Source: Fidelibacterota bacterium (GTDB lineage Bacteria; Fidelibacterota; Marinisomatia; SCGC-AAA003-L08; GCA-002704045). Taken from it: a stretch of DNA of 24,919 nucleotides. Of this stretch, positions 1-6,937 are shown one piece after another; within the stretch, counting starts at the first letter, position 1, and each line of letters starts with the position of its first letter. The stretch spans positions 10,712 through 35,630 of the forward strand of contig PAFF01000062.1 in assembly GCA_002704045.1 (NCBI GenBank), read 5' to 3'. Below the pieces are notes generated by a model that had not been told where the DNA came from, did no database searches, and saw only the letters and a program-made list of their open reading frames with translations. The translations under genes and the position numbers were made by a program.

Positions 1-2100
1 CTTGTAGGTGCTCAAGAAGCTAGAAGAATTTTAGATAGACTATGGGGATTTCTTGTTTCTAAAAAATTGTGGTTAAATATTAAAGGTGGTTTATCAGCAG
101 GAAGGGTACAAAGTCCTGCTGTAAAAATCATTGTTGATCGTGAAAAAGAACGTTCTAAATTTATAGAAAACGAATACTGGAGCATTTTAGGAAAATTTGA
201 AAGCAATGGTATTAATTTTGATGCTTCGTTAAAACAATTTGATAAAAAAACAATAGCTATTGGTAAAGATTTTAATAAAAATAATGGAACTGTGAAAAAT
301 AATGAATTCCTAGTTTTAGATAAAAAAAAATCACAAGAGTTATGTATTAATTTCAAAAATTCAAAATGGTTAATAAAAGATATAAAAGAAAAACCATCTA
401 CACAGAACCCATATCCGCCTTTTATTACATCTACTCTTCAACAAGAAGGTATAAGAAAACTAAAAATGTCCTCCCAGGCTGTTATGATTACAGCTCAAAA
501 ATTATATGAAGCAGGACTTATTACATATATGAGAACTGATTCAATTAACCTTTCAAATGAGGCAATCAATGCTTCCAGAAAAGCTATAAAAGAATCATTT
601 AATTCAAAATACATTCCAGAAAAGCCTAGAGTTTTCAAGAGTAAGGTTAAAAATGCTCAAGAAGCTCACGAAGCAATTCGACCTGCTGGTTCAACATTCA
701 AACATCCTGATAAATTAAAAAATTCATTAGAACCATCTGATTGGAAATTATATAATTTAATTTGGAAAAGAACTCTTGCATCACAGATGAAGTCAGCTAA
801 AATATTAAATACAAGTATTGATATTGTCAATGATAATGCTTTGTTAAGAGCAACTGGAAAGGTAATCGAATTCCCTGGTTTTTTAAAAGTATATGTTGAA
901 GATATTGATGATCCAAATAAAGATAAAGATGACAAAGAAAATACTTTACCAAAATTAAAAATAAATCAAAAGATTAATTGCGTAAATTTTGAATCTAATC
1001 AACATTTCACAAAACCCATTGCCAGATTTACTGAAGCTTCACTAGTCAAAGAGTTGGAAAAGCTCGGTATAGGCAGACCCTCAACTTATTCTACAATTAT
1101 GAGTAATATTCAAAAGCGAGGATATGTAAATAAAGTAAATGGAGCAATGATTCCAACCTTAACTGCATATGCAGTTATACAATTTTTAGAACGGTACTTT
1201 ACTGATTTAGTTAATTTACAATTCACTGCTGAGATGGAAGATATCCTTGATTCAATTTCAAGATCAGAAATAAAATCAACTGATTTTCTTGTAAATTTTT
1301 ATAATGGATCAAAGAAAAACAAAGGATTAAAAGAATTATTAGATAACGAATTTGATAAAAATCAATCCAAAACAATTATGAGCTTAAAAAATGGTACTAA
1401 TGATGAAGTTGTAGTTAAAATTGGTAGATATGGTACTTACTTACAATACAATGACAAAAATGCAAACTTATATGATGATTTCATTCCAAGTGATTTAACT
1501 TACAAAAAAGCTGTAACCCTTTTTGACAAGAAAGAACAAGAATCAACTCATAGCTTTGTCCATCCTGAAACTCAAGAGCCAATATTTTTAAAGGAAGGAA
1601 GATTTGGACCTTACGTTCAATGTGACAAAAAAATGAAATCATTACCTCCAGGTATGACATTAGATCAAATAAGTGAAAAAGATGCTATAAATCTTATTGA
1701 TATGCCTATTAAATTAGGTAAACATCCAGACCTTAAAGACGATATTCTTAAAGATATAGGTAGGTATGGACCCTATCTTCGTTGTGGCAAAAAATCTGCA
1801 TCACTTCCAAAAAATGATGATATATTAAATCTTTCAATTGAAAGAGCAATCGAAATTATTAATCAATCAAAAAACAAGAATAGCTCTTCCATTATAAAAA
1901 TAATTGGACAAATGCCTGAAACCAAAAATAATATTGAATTGAAAGATGGAAGATATGGTCCATATGTAACAGATGGAAAAATAAACGCTACAATACCAAA
2001 GAGTGAAAAGATTGATGATTTGACTTTAGAAAAAGCAATTAAGTTAATATTAGAAAAAAAAGCTAAAGGTCCATCAAAACAATTTAAAAGGAAAAGATAA
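1..2100 (+). CDS. topA: DNA topoisomerase I (type IA), 5'-truncated by window edge
   Basis: Relaxes negatively supercoiled DNA by cutting one strand through a 5'-phosphotyrosine link. The frame is open from base 1 (reads LVGAQEARRILDRLWGF), so the N-terminal Toprim part lies outside the window. The first candidate start, TTG at 67, is internal. Visible motifs are GLSAGRVQSPAV, and ITYMRTDS with the catalytic Tyr codon at 526-528. GIGRPSTYSTIM follows. The C-terminus carries no zinc fingers. Instead it has about four GRYGPY-type repeats (near 1420, 1600, 1755 and 1950), which match the topoisomerase C-terminal repeat family, and ends in a basic tail. The stop overlaps the next start by one base (TAATG), so topA and glyQS are probably co-translated. 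Identification is secure from the core motifs. Confidence 0.97.
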   Translation, partial: LVGAQEARRILDRLWGFLVSKKLWLNIKGGLSAGRVQSPAVKIIVDREKERSKFIENEYWSILGKFESNGINFDASLKQFDKKTIAIGKDFNKNNGTVKNNEFLVLDKKKSQELCINFKNSKWLIKDIKEKPSTQNPYPPFITSTLQQEGIRKLKMSSQAVMITAQKLYEAGLITYMRTDSINLSNEAINASRKAIKESFNSKYIPEKPRVFKSKVKNAQEAHEAIRPAGSTFKHPDKLKNSLEPSDWKLYNLIWKRTLASQMKSAKILNTSIDIVNDNALLRATGKVIEFPGFLKVYVEDIDDPNKDKDDKENTLPKLKINQKINCVNFESNQHFTKPIARFTEASLVKELEKLGIGRPSTYSTIMSNIQKRGYVNKVNGAMIPTLTAYAVIQFLERYFTDLVNLQFTAEMEDILDSISRSEIKSTDFLVNFYNGSKKNKGLKELLDNEFDKNQSKTIMSLKNGTNDEVVVKIGRYGTYLQYNDKNANLYDDFIPSDLTYKKAVTLFDKKEQESTHSFVHPETQEPIFLKEGRFGPYVQCDKKMKSLPPGMTLDQISEKDAINLIDMPIKLGKHPDLKDDILKDIGRYGPYLRCGKKSASLPKNDDILNLSIERAIEIINQSKNKNSSSIIKIIGQMPETKNNIELKDGRYGPYVTDGKINATIPKSEKIDDLTLEKAIKLILEKKAKGPSKQFKRKR

Positions 2101-3743
2101 TGTCAAACATTCCCGAAAATTTTAAAGAAAAAATAATTTCATTGTGTAAAAGAAGGGGCTTTATTTTTCAAAGCAGTGAAATTTATGGGGGATTAAAAAG
2201 TGCATATGACTATGGACCACTTGGCGTAGAGTTAAAACGCAATCTAATGAATGAATGGTGGAAATCAATGGTTCATAAGCGTGAAGATATAACAGGACTT
2301 GATGCATCAATAATCATGCATCCAAAAGTATGGGAAGCTTCAGGTCATTTAGCCGGTTTTTCTGATCCTTTGGTTGATTGTTTAGTTAGTAAAGAACGTT
2401 TTAGAGCCGATAAAGCTCCAAAGCTAAATGTTGAAGATGATATTATAATAACTTGTAATGATAAAGGACAAGCTAAAAACTTCCAAAAAATTATTGAGGA
2501 CAGGTTTGATATACTTTTAAAAAGGGAAGGTAAACAACTTAAAGGTTTAAAATTAATTGATGATAAAAATTTTGGTTTTTTTGAAATCAATAATACCAAA
2601 CCAATAAAAACATTTGAATATAAAGGATATGTAAGTCCAACATTTGGCTGTCCATTTTTGAGTGAAGAAAGACAATTTAATCTGATGTTTAGAAGTCAAA
2701 TAGGTCCAGTCGATGTATTGGGAGAAATTACAACATATATTAAAAAAAATAAAAATATAAGCTCAGACGAACTTAGAATTGGTATTGATAAACTTGTTAA
2801 AAAATCTGCAGTTTATTTAAGACCAGAAACTGCACAAGCTATGTTTGTTCAATTTTTAAATTGTCAACAAACTATGAGCATGAAAATACCATTTGGAATT
2901 GCTCAAATGGGAAAAAGCTTCAGAAATGAAATTACTACAGAGCACTTTATTTTTAGATCTTGTGAATTTGAACAAATGGAAATGGAATTTTTTGTCGAAC
3001 CTGGAACACAAGAAAAATGGTTGGATTATTGGGTTGAACAAAGGATGTCTTGGTGGCAAAAGTTTGCCAATCACCCAGAAAATTTTAGATATAGAGCTCA
3101 TGATGAAAGTGAATTGGCACATTATGCTGATGCATGCTATGATATTGAATATAAATATCCTTGGGGATATGATGAATTGGAAGGCGTTGCAAGTAGAACT
3201 GATTACGATTTAAAAAAACACGCAGAACAATCTGGAACAAAATTAAGTTACTATGATCAACAAAAGACTGATCCTGAAACTGGTAAAAATGGTTGGAGAT
3301 ATACTCCTTATGTTATCGAACCAGCTGCTGGAGCCACTAGAGGTTTGTTAGTATATTTGATGGATGCTTACACAGAAGAAATCGTAAAAGACGCTAAGGG
3401 CAATGAAACAACTCGAATAGTTATGAAACTCCATCCCAGACTAGCTCCTATTAAAGTTGCTGTTTTACCACTTGTAAAAAAAGAGGGGTTACCAGAAATA
3501 GCAAGAAAATTAGTTAATGAACTTTTTGAATTAGGTATTAATGCTCGTTATGATGAACAACATTCTATTGGAAAGCGATATAGAAGACACGATGAAGCAG
3601 GCACACCATTCTGTATTACAGTTGATGGGCAAACAAAAGAAGACAAATCAGTGACAATTCGCGATAGAGATACTATGAAGCAAGAACGAATTCCATTAGT
3701 TAATCTAAAAGAAATAATTCAAAAAAGATTATCTCCTGCTTAA
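2100..3743 (+). CDS. glyQS: Glycyl-tRNA synthetase, one-chain (alpha2) type
   Basis: Charges tRNA-Gly with glycine in the cytosol. The 547-aa product is the eukaryote/archaea-like dimeric form, not the bacterial alpha2-beta2 GlyQ/GlyS form. Class II motifs are visible: GGLKSAYDYGPLGVELKRN near the N-terminus, YLRPETAQAMF around residue 240, motif 2 FRNEITTEHFIFRSCEFEQ around 274, and motif 3 EPAAGATRGLL around 410. An anticodon-binding domain follows (LHPRLAPIKVAVLPL to VTIRDRDT). The segment between about residues 100 and 190 is the family insertion. The ATG overlaps the topA stop by one base. Length and motifs indicate an intact gene. Confidence 0.97.
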   Translation: MSNIPENFKEKIISLCKRRGFIFQSSEIYGGLKSAYDYGPLGVELKRNLMNEWWKSMVHKREDITGLDASIIMHPKVWEASGHLAGFSDPLVDCLVSKERFRADKAPKLNVEDDIIITCNDKGQAKNFQKIIEDRFDILLKREGKQLKGLKLIDDKNFGFFEINNTKPIKTFEYKGYVSPTFGCPFLSEERQFNLMFRSQIGPVDVLGEITTYIKKNKNISSDELRIGIDKLVKKSAVYLRPETAQAMFVQFLNCQQTMSMKIPFGIAQMGKSFRNEITTEHFIFRSCEFEQMEMEFFVEPGTQEKWLDYWVEQRMSWWQKFANHPENFRYRAHDESELAHYADACYDIEYKYPWGYDELEGVASRTDYDLKKHAEQSGTKLSYYDQQKTDPETGKNGWRYTPYVIEPAAGATRGLLVYLMDAYTEEIVKDAKGNETTRIVMKLHPRLAPIKVAVLPLVKKEGLPEIARKLVNELFELGINARYDEQHSIGKRYRRHDEAGTPFCITVDGQTKEDKSVTIRDRDTMKQERIPLVNLKEIIQKRLSPA

Positions 3744-3753
3744 TTCTGAAGTC

Positions 3754-4812
3754 ATGTTTAATATTGACAGTGATATAAAAAAATCATCTACAATAGATAA
3801 AAAGTTTTATACCAAAAATGAAATTTATCAACAAGTTATCAACAAAATATTTGCTTTTTCCTGGCAATTAACAACAGATCGGGCTACTATAAATAAAACC
3901 AACATAATTCCTTTTAGATTTTTAGAAAAATCAATTAATGAGCCTATGATACTTGTAAAAGATGATGGAATAAAATGCTTGTCTAATGTATGTACTCATA
4001 GAGCACATCTTCTTGAGGAAAAAAGTTGTAACAAAAATAAGTTAAAATGTAGGTATCACGGTAGAACGTTCAAATTAAATGGGCAATTAAATCATGCACC
4101 CGGATTCAACAATGCATCTAATTTTCCAACAAAAGATGATAATTTAATTCAATATCATGCACAAAACTGGCACCAATTTATTTTTATTTCTATGAATCCA
4201 AAAATTAATATATCTAATGCTCTAGATGATATTAGTAATAGATTACCTCATTATAAATTTTCTGATTTAATATTTGATAAACATAATTCAAACAGCTATT
4301 ATATTAAAGCGAATTGGGCATTATATTGTGAAAATTATCTTGAAGGATTTCATGTGCCTTTTGTTCATAAAGGATTGACTAAAGATATAAATTATGATTC
4401 TTATGAAACTATTATAATTGATAACAGTGTAATACAAATTGCTGAAGCATCGATTGGTGAAAAAACAATAAAAGATACAAACAATATCTATGCTTACTAT
4501 TATTGGATCTTTCCAAATTTAATGATAAATATTTACGAATGGGGTGTTTCTATTAATATAGTAGAACCATTAAGTATTAACAGAACAAAGATTAATTTTT
4601 TATCCTATCCATTCAAAGGTAGAACCCAACCTGTTAATACAAGTTCTAGTTTAGATAATGTAGAAATGGAAGATCAAAATGTTGTTTTAAACGTTCAAAA
4701 AGGCATAGAATCTAATGCCTATAAAGGAGGAAGGTACTCTCCGGATCATGAAAAAGGTTTACACTATTTTCATTTATTAATTAATAAATATCTAAATGAT
4801 ATTTCTACTTAG
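3754..4812 (+). CDS. Rieske non-heme iron oxygenase, alpha subunit-like
   Basis: A 352-aa oxygenase of the aromatic-ring-hydroxylating / SRPBCC family. The Rieske [2Fe-2S] ligands are C80-x-H82 and C99-x2-H102 (CTHRAH and CRYHGRTF). The mononuclear iron site is in the catalytic domain: ENYLEGFHVPFVH contains N194, E197, H200 and H205, and the third ligand is probably D307 in MEDQNVV. SPDHEKGLHYFH near the C-terminus is also typical. Electron-transfer partners (ferredoxin or reductase) are not encoded nearby, so the substrate cannot be read from context. Relatives act on aromatic acids, choline, carnitine and similar small molecules. It starts 10 bp after glyQS with only a weak ribosome site, so it may be read through from that operon. 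Its last 8 bases overlap the 3' end of the decayed gene on the other strand. Confidence 0.9.
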   Translation: MFNIDSDIKKSSTIDKKFYTKNEIYQQVINKIFAFSWQLTTDRATINKTNIIPFRFLEKSINEPMILVKDDGIKCLSNVCTHRAHLLEEKSCNKNKLKCRYHGRTFKLNGQLNHAPGFNNASNFPTKDDNLIQYHAQNWHQFIFISMNPKINISNALDDISNRLPHYKFSDLIFDKHNSNSYYIKANWALYCENYLEGFHVPFVHKGLTKDINYDSYETIIIDNSVIQIAEASIGEKTIKDTNNIYAYYYWIFPNLMINIYEWGVSINIVEPLSINRTKINFLSYPFKGRTQPVNTSSSLDNVEMEDQNVVLNVQKGIESNAYKGGRYSPDHEKGLHYFHLLINKYLNDIST

Positions 4813-5514
4813 TAAATATCATACTATTACAGGATTTTTCTCCGTTTTCATCAGTTGATACATCCTGCATAATTAATTTATTATTTGATGTTCTGATTAA
4901 TGTAGTAAGATTCATATATAAATCATCATTACAATTCATCAGATAGAGTACTAGTAATTATATTATTTTATTCTGACCAATTACTTACAATTAACTGTGC
5001 ATTAAACCAATAAGAATCGATTTCCATATTGCAATCTTGCTCATTTGTAATAAATGGATTAGAACAAAATTCTCCAGTTTGAATAACCATTGAGCTATTA
5101 GAATTTAGTGTTAATCAAAATGAAAGAATATTTGAAAGTAGATAAAAATTACATTCAGGCATTGCATCACAAACCAAATCAGATCCATCACCACCTAAAG
5201 ACAGAAAATAGCATGCTAGACCCTCCATAGGATCATCAAGATCTTCTGACGGTATACAAAAAACTTCAACTAATGTTTCTTCTCCAGTACAATCTCGATT
5301 TTCTTATTCAATTGTACCAGTTAAATTATATGTTCCAGTAATACTTGAACATTCATTTAATGATGTAGGTGTTCCATTACATATACTACAATCGTCTAAA
5401 ATATTACCTTCACAATCACAATTACCTACCATAATATCATTACATCCAGAAATTATTGAATTTGTTGATGAATCATTACAACTACTCAAAAGTGTAATTA
5501 AAAAAATATTTCAT
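4805..5514 (-). pseudogene. Decayed lipoprotein gene with a DCEGNILDDC-type motif
   Basis: A frame can be followed from an ATG at 5514 to a TAG at 4807-4805, but it is broken at least five times. The start reads MKYF then shifts in a run of seven T; with six T it would give MKYFLITLLSSC, a lipoprotein signal and lipobox. The body reads GNCDCEGNILDDCSICNG and CTGEETLVEVFC. It is cut by TAA at 5306-5304, TGA at 5117-5115 and TAA at 4970-4968. After a frameshift near 4938 the tail reads MNLTTLIRTSNNKLIMQDVS and ends CNSMIFTK. An AAGGA ribosome site lies just upstream, 10 bases after the peroxiredoxin stop, so the two were probably one operon. The cysteine-rich motif resembles segments of secreted Marinimicrobia proteins. 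Function unknown. Confidence 0.72.
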
Positions 5515-5523
5515 TACAAATCC

Positions 5524-5976
5524 TTAAATAGTTTCTAAAACATCACAGGCATGAGATTTTGTTTTAACTTTATCATATACTTGTTTTATAATACCCTTTT
5601 CATCTATTAAATAAGAAATTCTTGCGATACCCATGTATTCTTTTCCATACATTTTCTTTTTTACCCAAGCACCGTACATTTCAATCATCTCTTTATCTTC
5701 ATCACTCAATAATTCATATTGAAATTCTTGTTTAATTTTAAAATTTTTATTCTTTTGAACAGAATCAGCTGAAACGCCAATTATGATAATTTCTTGATCC
5801 TGAAATTTTTGGTATTCATCACGGAATCCCTGACCTTGTACAGTTCAACCTGGAGTTGAGGCTTTAGGATAAAACCATAAAATAACTTTTTGACCATAAA
5901 AATCCGTTAACTTTACATCGTTACCATCTGTATTTTTTAATTTAAAATCTGGTGCTTTATCTCCTAGTTTTAACAA
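5524..5976 (-). CDS. bcp: Peroxiredoxin, Bcp/PrxQ type, probable selenoprotein (in-frame TGA at peroxidatic site)
   Basis: Reduces hydrogen or organic peroxides using a peroxidatic thiol or selenol. Reading from TTG at 5976 gives 150 aa, close to E. coli Bcp (156). A GGAG sits 7 bases upstream of the TTG. The frame is continuous except for one TGA at 5847-5845, codon 44. It lies in FYPKASTPG-[TGA]-TVQGQGFRDEY, where the family motif PxxxTPxC has its catalytic cysteine. The other features are intact: the LGDKAPDFKL N-terminus, IIGVSADS, R119 in GIARISYLID, and the HACDVLETI end. The usual resolving cysteine five residues on is Gln49; C144 near the C-terminus could take its place. A hairpin that may be a SECIS follows the TGA. 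The alternative is a one-base nonsense mutation (TGT or TGC to TGA), which would make this a pseudogene. The family call is very secure; the selenocysteine reading is likely but unproven. Confidence 0.85.
5812..5841 (-). promoter_or_regulatory. Candidate bacterial SECIS hairpin after the peroxiredoxin UGA
   Basis: In the minus-strand RNA, UCAGG (5833-5829) can pair with CCGUGA (5824-5819), leaving one G bulged and a four-base loop GAUU. A G-U pair extends it by one, and GUA (5841-5839) can pair with UAC (5814-5812) beyond an internal loop. The loop begins with G and lies 16 bases after the UGA, near the spacing I recall for bacterial SECIS elements. The stem is short and was found by eye, so this is weak support taken alone. 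Confidence 0.4.
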
Positions 5977-5983
5977 TTAATTT

Positions 5984-5987
5984 CTCC
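5984..5987 (-). promoter_or_regulatory. Ribosome binding site supporting the TTG start of the peroxiredoxin
   Basis: GGAG in an AAGGAG context, 7 bases upstream of TTG at 5976 on the minus strand. It fixes the start so that the protein begins M-LKLGDKAPDF, the normal N-terminus of the family. It also shows that initiation signals are preserved ahead of the in-frame TGA. Confidence 0.65.
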
Positions 5988-6017
5988 TTATAATTTAGTA
6001 TATGAAAAGTGCGTATA

Positions 6018-6039
6018 TTTAATAACTTAAGTTATTAAA
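6018..6039. promoter_or_regulatory. 22-bp perfect palindrome between divergent peroxiredoxin and glutaredoxin genes
   Basis: The core AATAACTTAAGTTATT is flanked by TTT and AAA, which makes 22 bases of exact dyad symmetry with no spacer. It lies in the 80-bp divergent intergenic region, 18 bp before the glutaredoxin ATG and 41 bp from the peroxiredoxin TTG. It would overlap the promoter of one or both genes, so an operator for a dimeric, perhaps redox-sensing, regulator is a reasonable inference. The sequence is AT-rich, but 22 exact bases are well above chance. Confidence 0.5.
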
Positions 6040-6056
6040 ATTATTTAAGGAATCAA

Positions 6057-6305
6057 ATGATAAAAATATATTCAACAAATTGGTGCCCTTCATGTATTTG
6101 GGCTAAAAAATTACTCGACAATATTAATATTCAATATGAAGAGATCAACATTGAGGAAATTAATATGTCAAGAAAAGATCTACAGTCTTTAACAGGAGGA
6201 AGTACGGTTCCTCAAATTGTTATAAATGGTAAATCTATAGGTGGATATGATGATTTGCTTAAATTAAATAATAATGGCAAACTTGAAAAATTGATTAAAT
6301 TATGA
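6057..6305 (+). CDS. grxC: Glutaredoxin (dithiol, CPSC active site)
   Basis: An 82-aa thiol-disulfide oxidoreductase, the usual length for a bacterial class I glutaredoxin. The active site is TNWCPSCIWAKKLL (residues 8-21), with a two-cysteine CPSC centre. The cis-proline loop STVPQIVINGKSIGGYDDL supplies the glutathione-binding TVP and GGYDD elements. An AAGGA ribosome site lies 5 bases before the ATG. It is divergent from the peroxiredoxin and could reduce it or other disulfides. The stop overlaps the next start (ATGA), so it heads a grx - O-methyltransferase - coaBC operon. Confidence 0.93.
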   Translation: MIKIYSTNWCPSCIWAKKLLDNINIQYEEINIEEINMSRKDLQSLTGGSTVPQIVINGKSIGGYDDLLKLNNNGKLEKLIKL

Positions 6306-6937
6306 AATTTATACCCAACAATATTGAAAAATATTGCATTGAACAATCCCAAAAAGATTCAAAATTATTAAATAATCTAACTGATTATACAAAAAAAAAT
6401 GTTGAAGGATCAGAGATGCTTTGTGGACCTTTGGTGGGTGGTGTACTACAGGGAATTGCTTGTATGATACAAGCAAAAAAAATTCTAGAAATTGGTACAT
6501 ATACCGGTTATAGCGCTCTTAAAATGGCAGAAGTGCTTCCATCAGATGGAACGATAGATACTTGCGAATTAGGTGAAAATCATTGTCAAACAGCAAGAAA
6601 GTTTTTTAAAAAATCACCCTATAACGAATCCATAAAAATCCATATGGGGAAAGCCTTAGAATCCATTGATAAATTTTCTGATAATTATTTTGATATGATT
6701 TTTATCGACGCAGATAAAACAAATTATGTGAACTATTATAAAAAATCATTGAATTTAGTAAAAAAAGGTGGGGTCATTGTTTTAGACAATATGTTATGGA
6801 GCGGTTCTGTAATTCAACCTAATGACGATCAATCAAAATCATTAAGAAACGCAGGAGATTTTATTAATAATGATATTAAATGTTTAAATTTTTTAATGCC
6901 CATTAGAGATGGTTTAATGATTTGCATAAAAAAATGA
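6302..6937 (+). CDS. SAM-dependent O-methyltransferase, caffeoyl-CoA/catechol family
   Basis: A 211-aa class I methyltransferase. The SAM-binding motif I is ILEIGTYTGYSALKMAEVLP. The metal-binding aspartate segment is DMIFIDADKTNYVNYY, followed by GGVIVLDNMLWSGSV, where the DN pair completes the divalent-metal site of this family. Members methylate catechol-type hydroxyls; the actual substrate in bacteria of this type is usually unknown. The ATG overlaps the glutaredoxin stop by 4 bases and its own TGA overlaps the coaBC ATG, so all three are probably translationally coupled. No signal peptide is present, so it is cytosolic. Confidence 0.92.
   Translation: MKFIPNNIEKYCIEQSQKDSKLLNNLTDYTKKNVEGSEMLCGPLVGGVLQGIACMIQAKKILEIGTYTGYSALKMAEVLPSDGTIDTCELGENHCQTARKFFKKSPYNESIKIHMGKALESIDKFSDNYFDMIFIDADKTNYVNYYKKSLNLVKKGGVIVLDNMLWSGSVIQPNDDQSKSLRNAGDFINNDIKCLNFLMPIRDGLMICIKK

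Noticed and set aside
2345..3213. Several 80-106 residue ORFs in other frames within glyQS
   Set aside because: They lie inside a strongly conserved synthetase gene, lack ribosome sites and show no family motif.
5115..5117. TGA inside the lipoprotein frame as a second selenocysteine codon
   Set aside because: The same frame also has two TAA stops and two frameshifts, and the position does not match a redox motif.
5304..5489. A 61-residue minus-strand ORF starting at TTG (MSSCNDSS...) as a separate small gene
   Set aside because: Its start is the lipobox region of a longer broken lipoprotein frame beginning at 5514; continuing past the TAA gives more protein-like sequence in the same frame.
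5524..5709. Short ORF from 5709 as a stand-alone 61-aa protein
   Set aside because: It is the C-terminal part of the peroxiredoxin; the upstream frame is open to a TTG with a ribosome site, apart from the single TGA.
6922..6933. TTG at 6922 as the coaBC start
   Set aside because: ATG at 6934 overlaps the upstream stop in the same ATGA manner as the previous gene pair, and the added MHKK has no family support.
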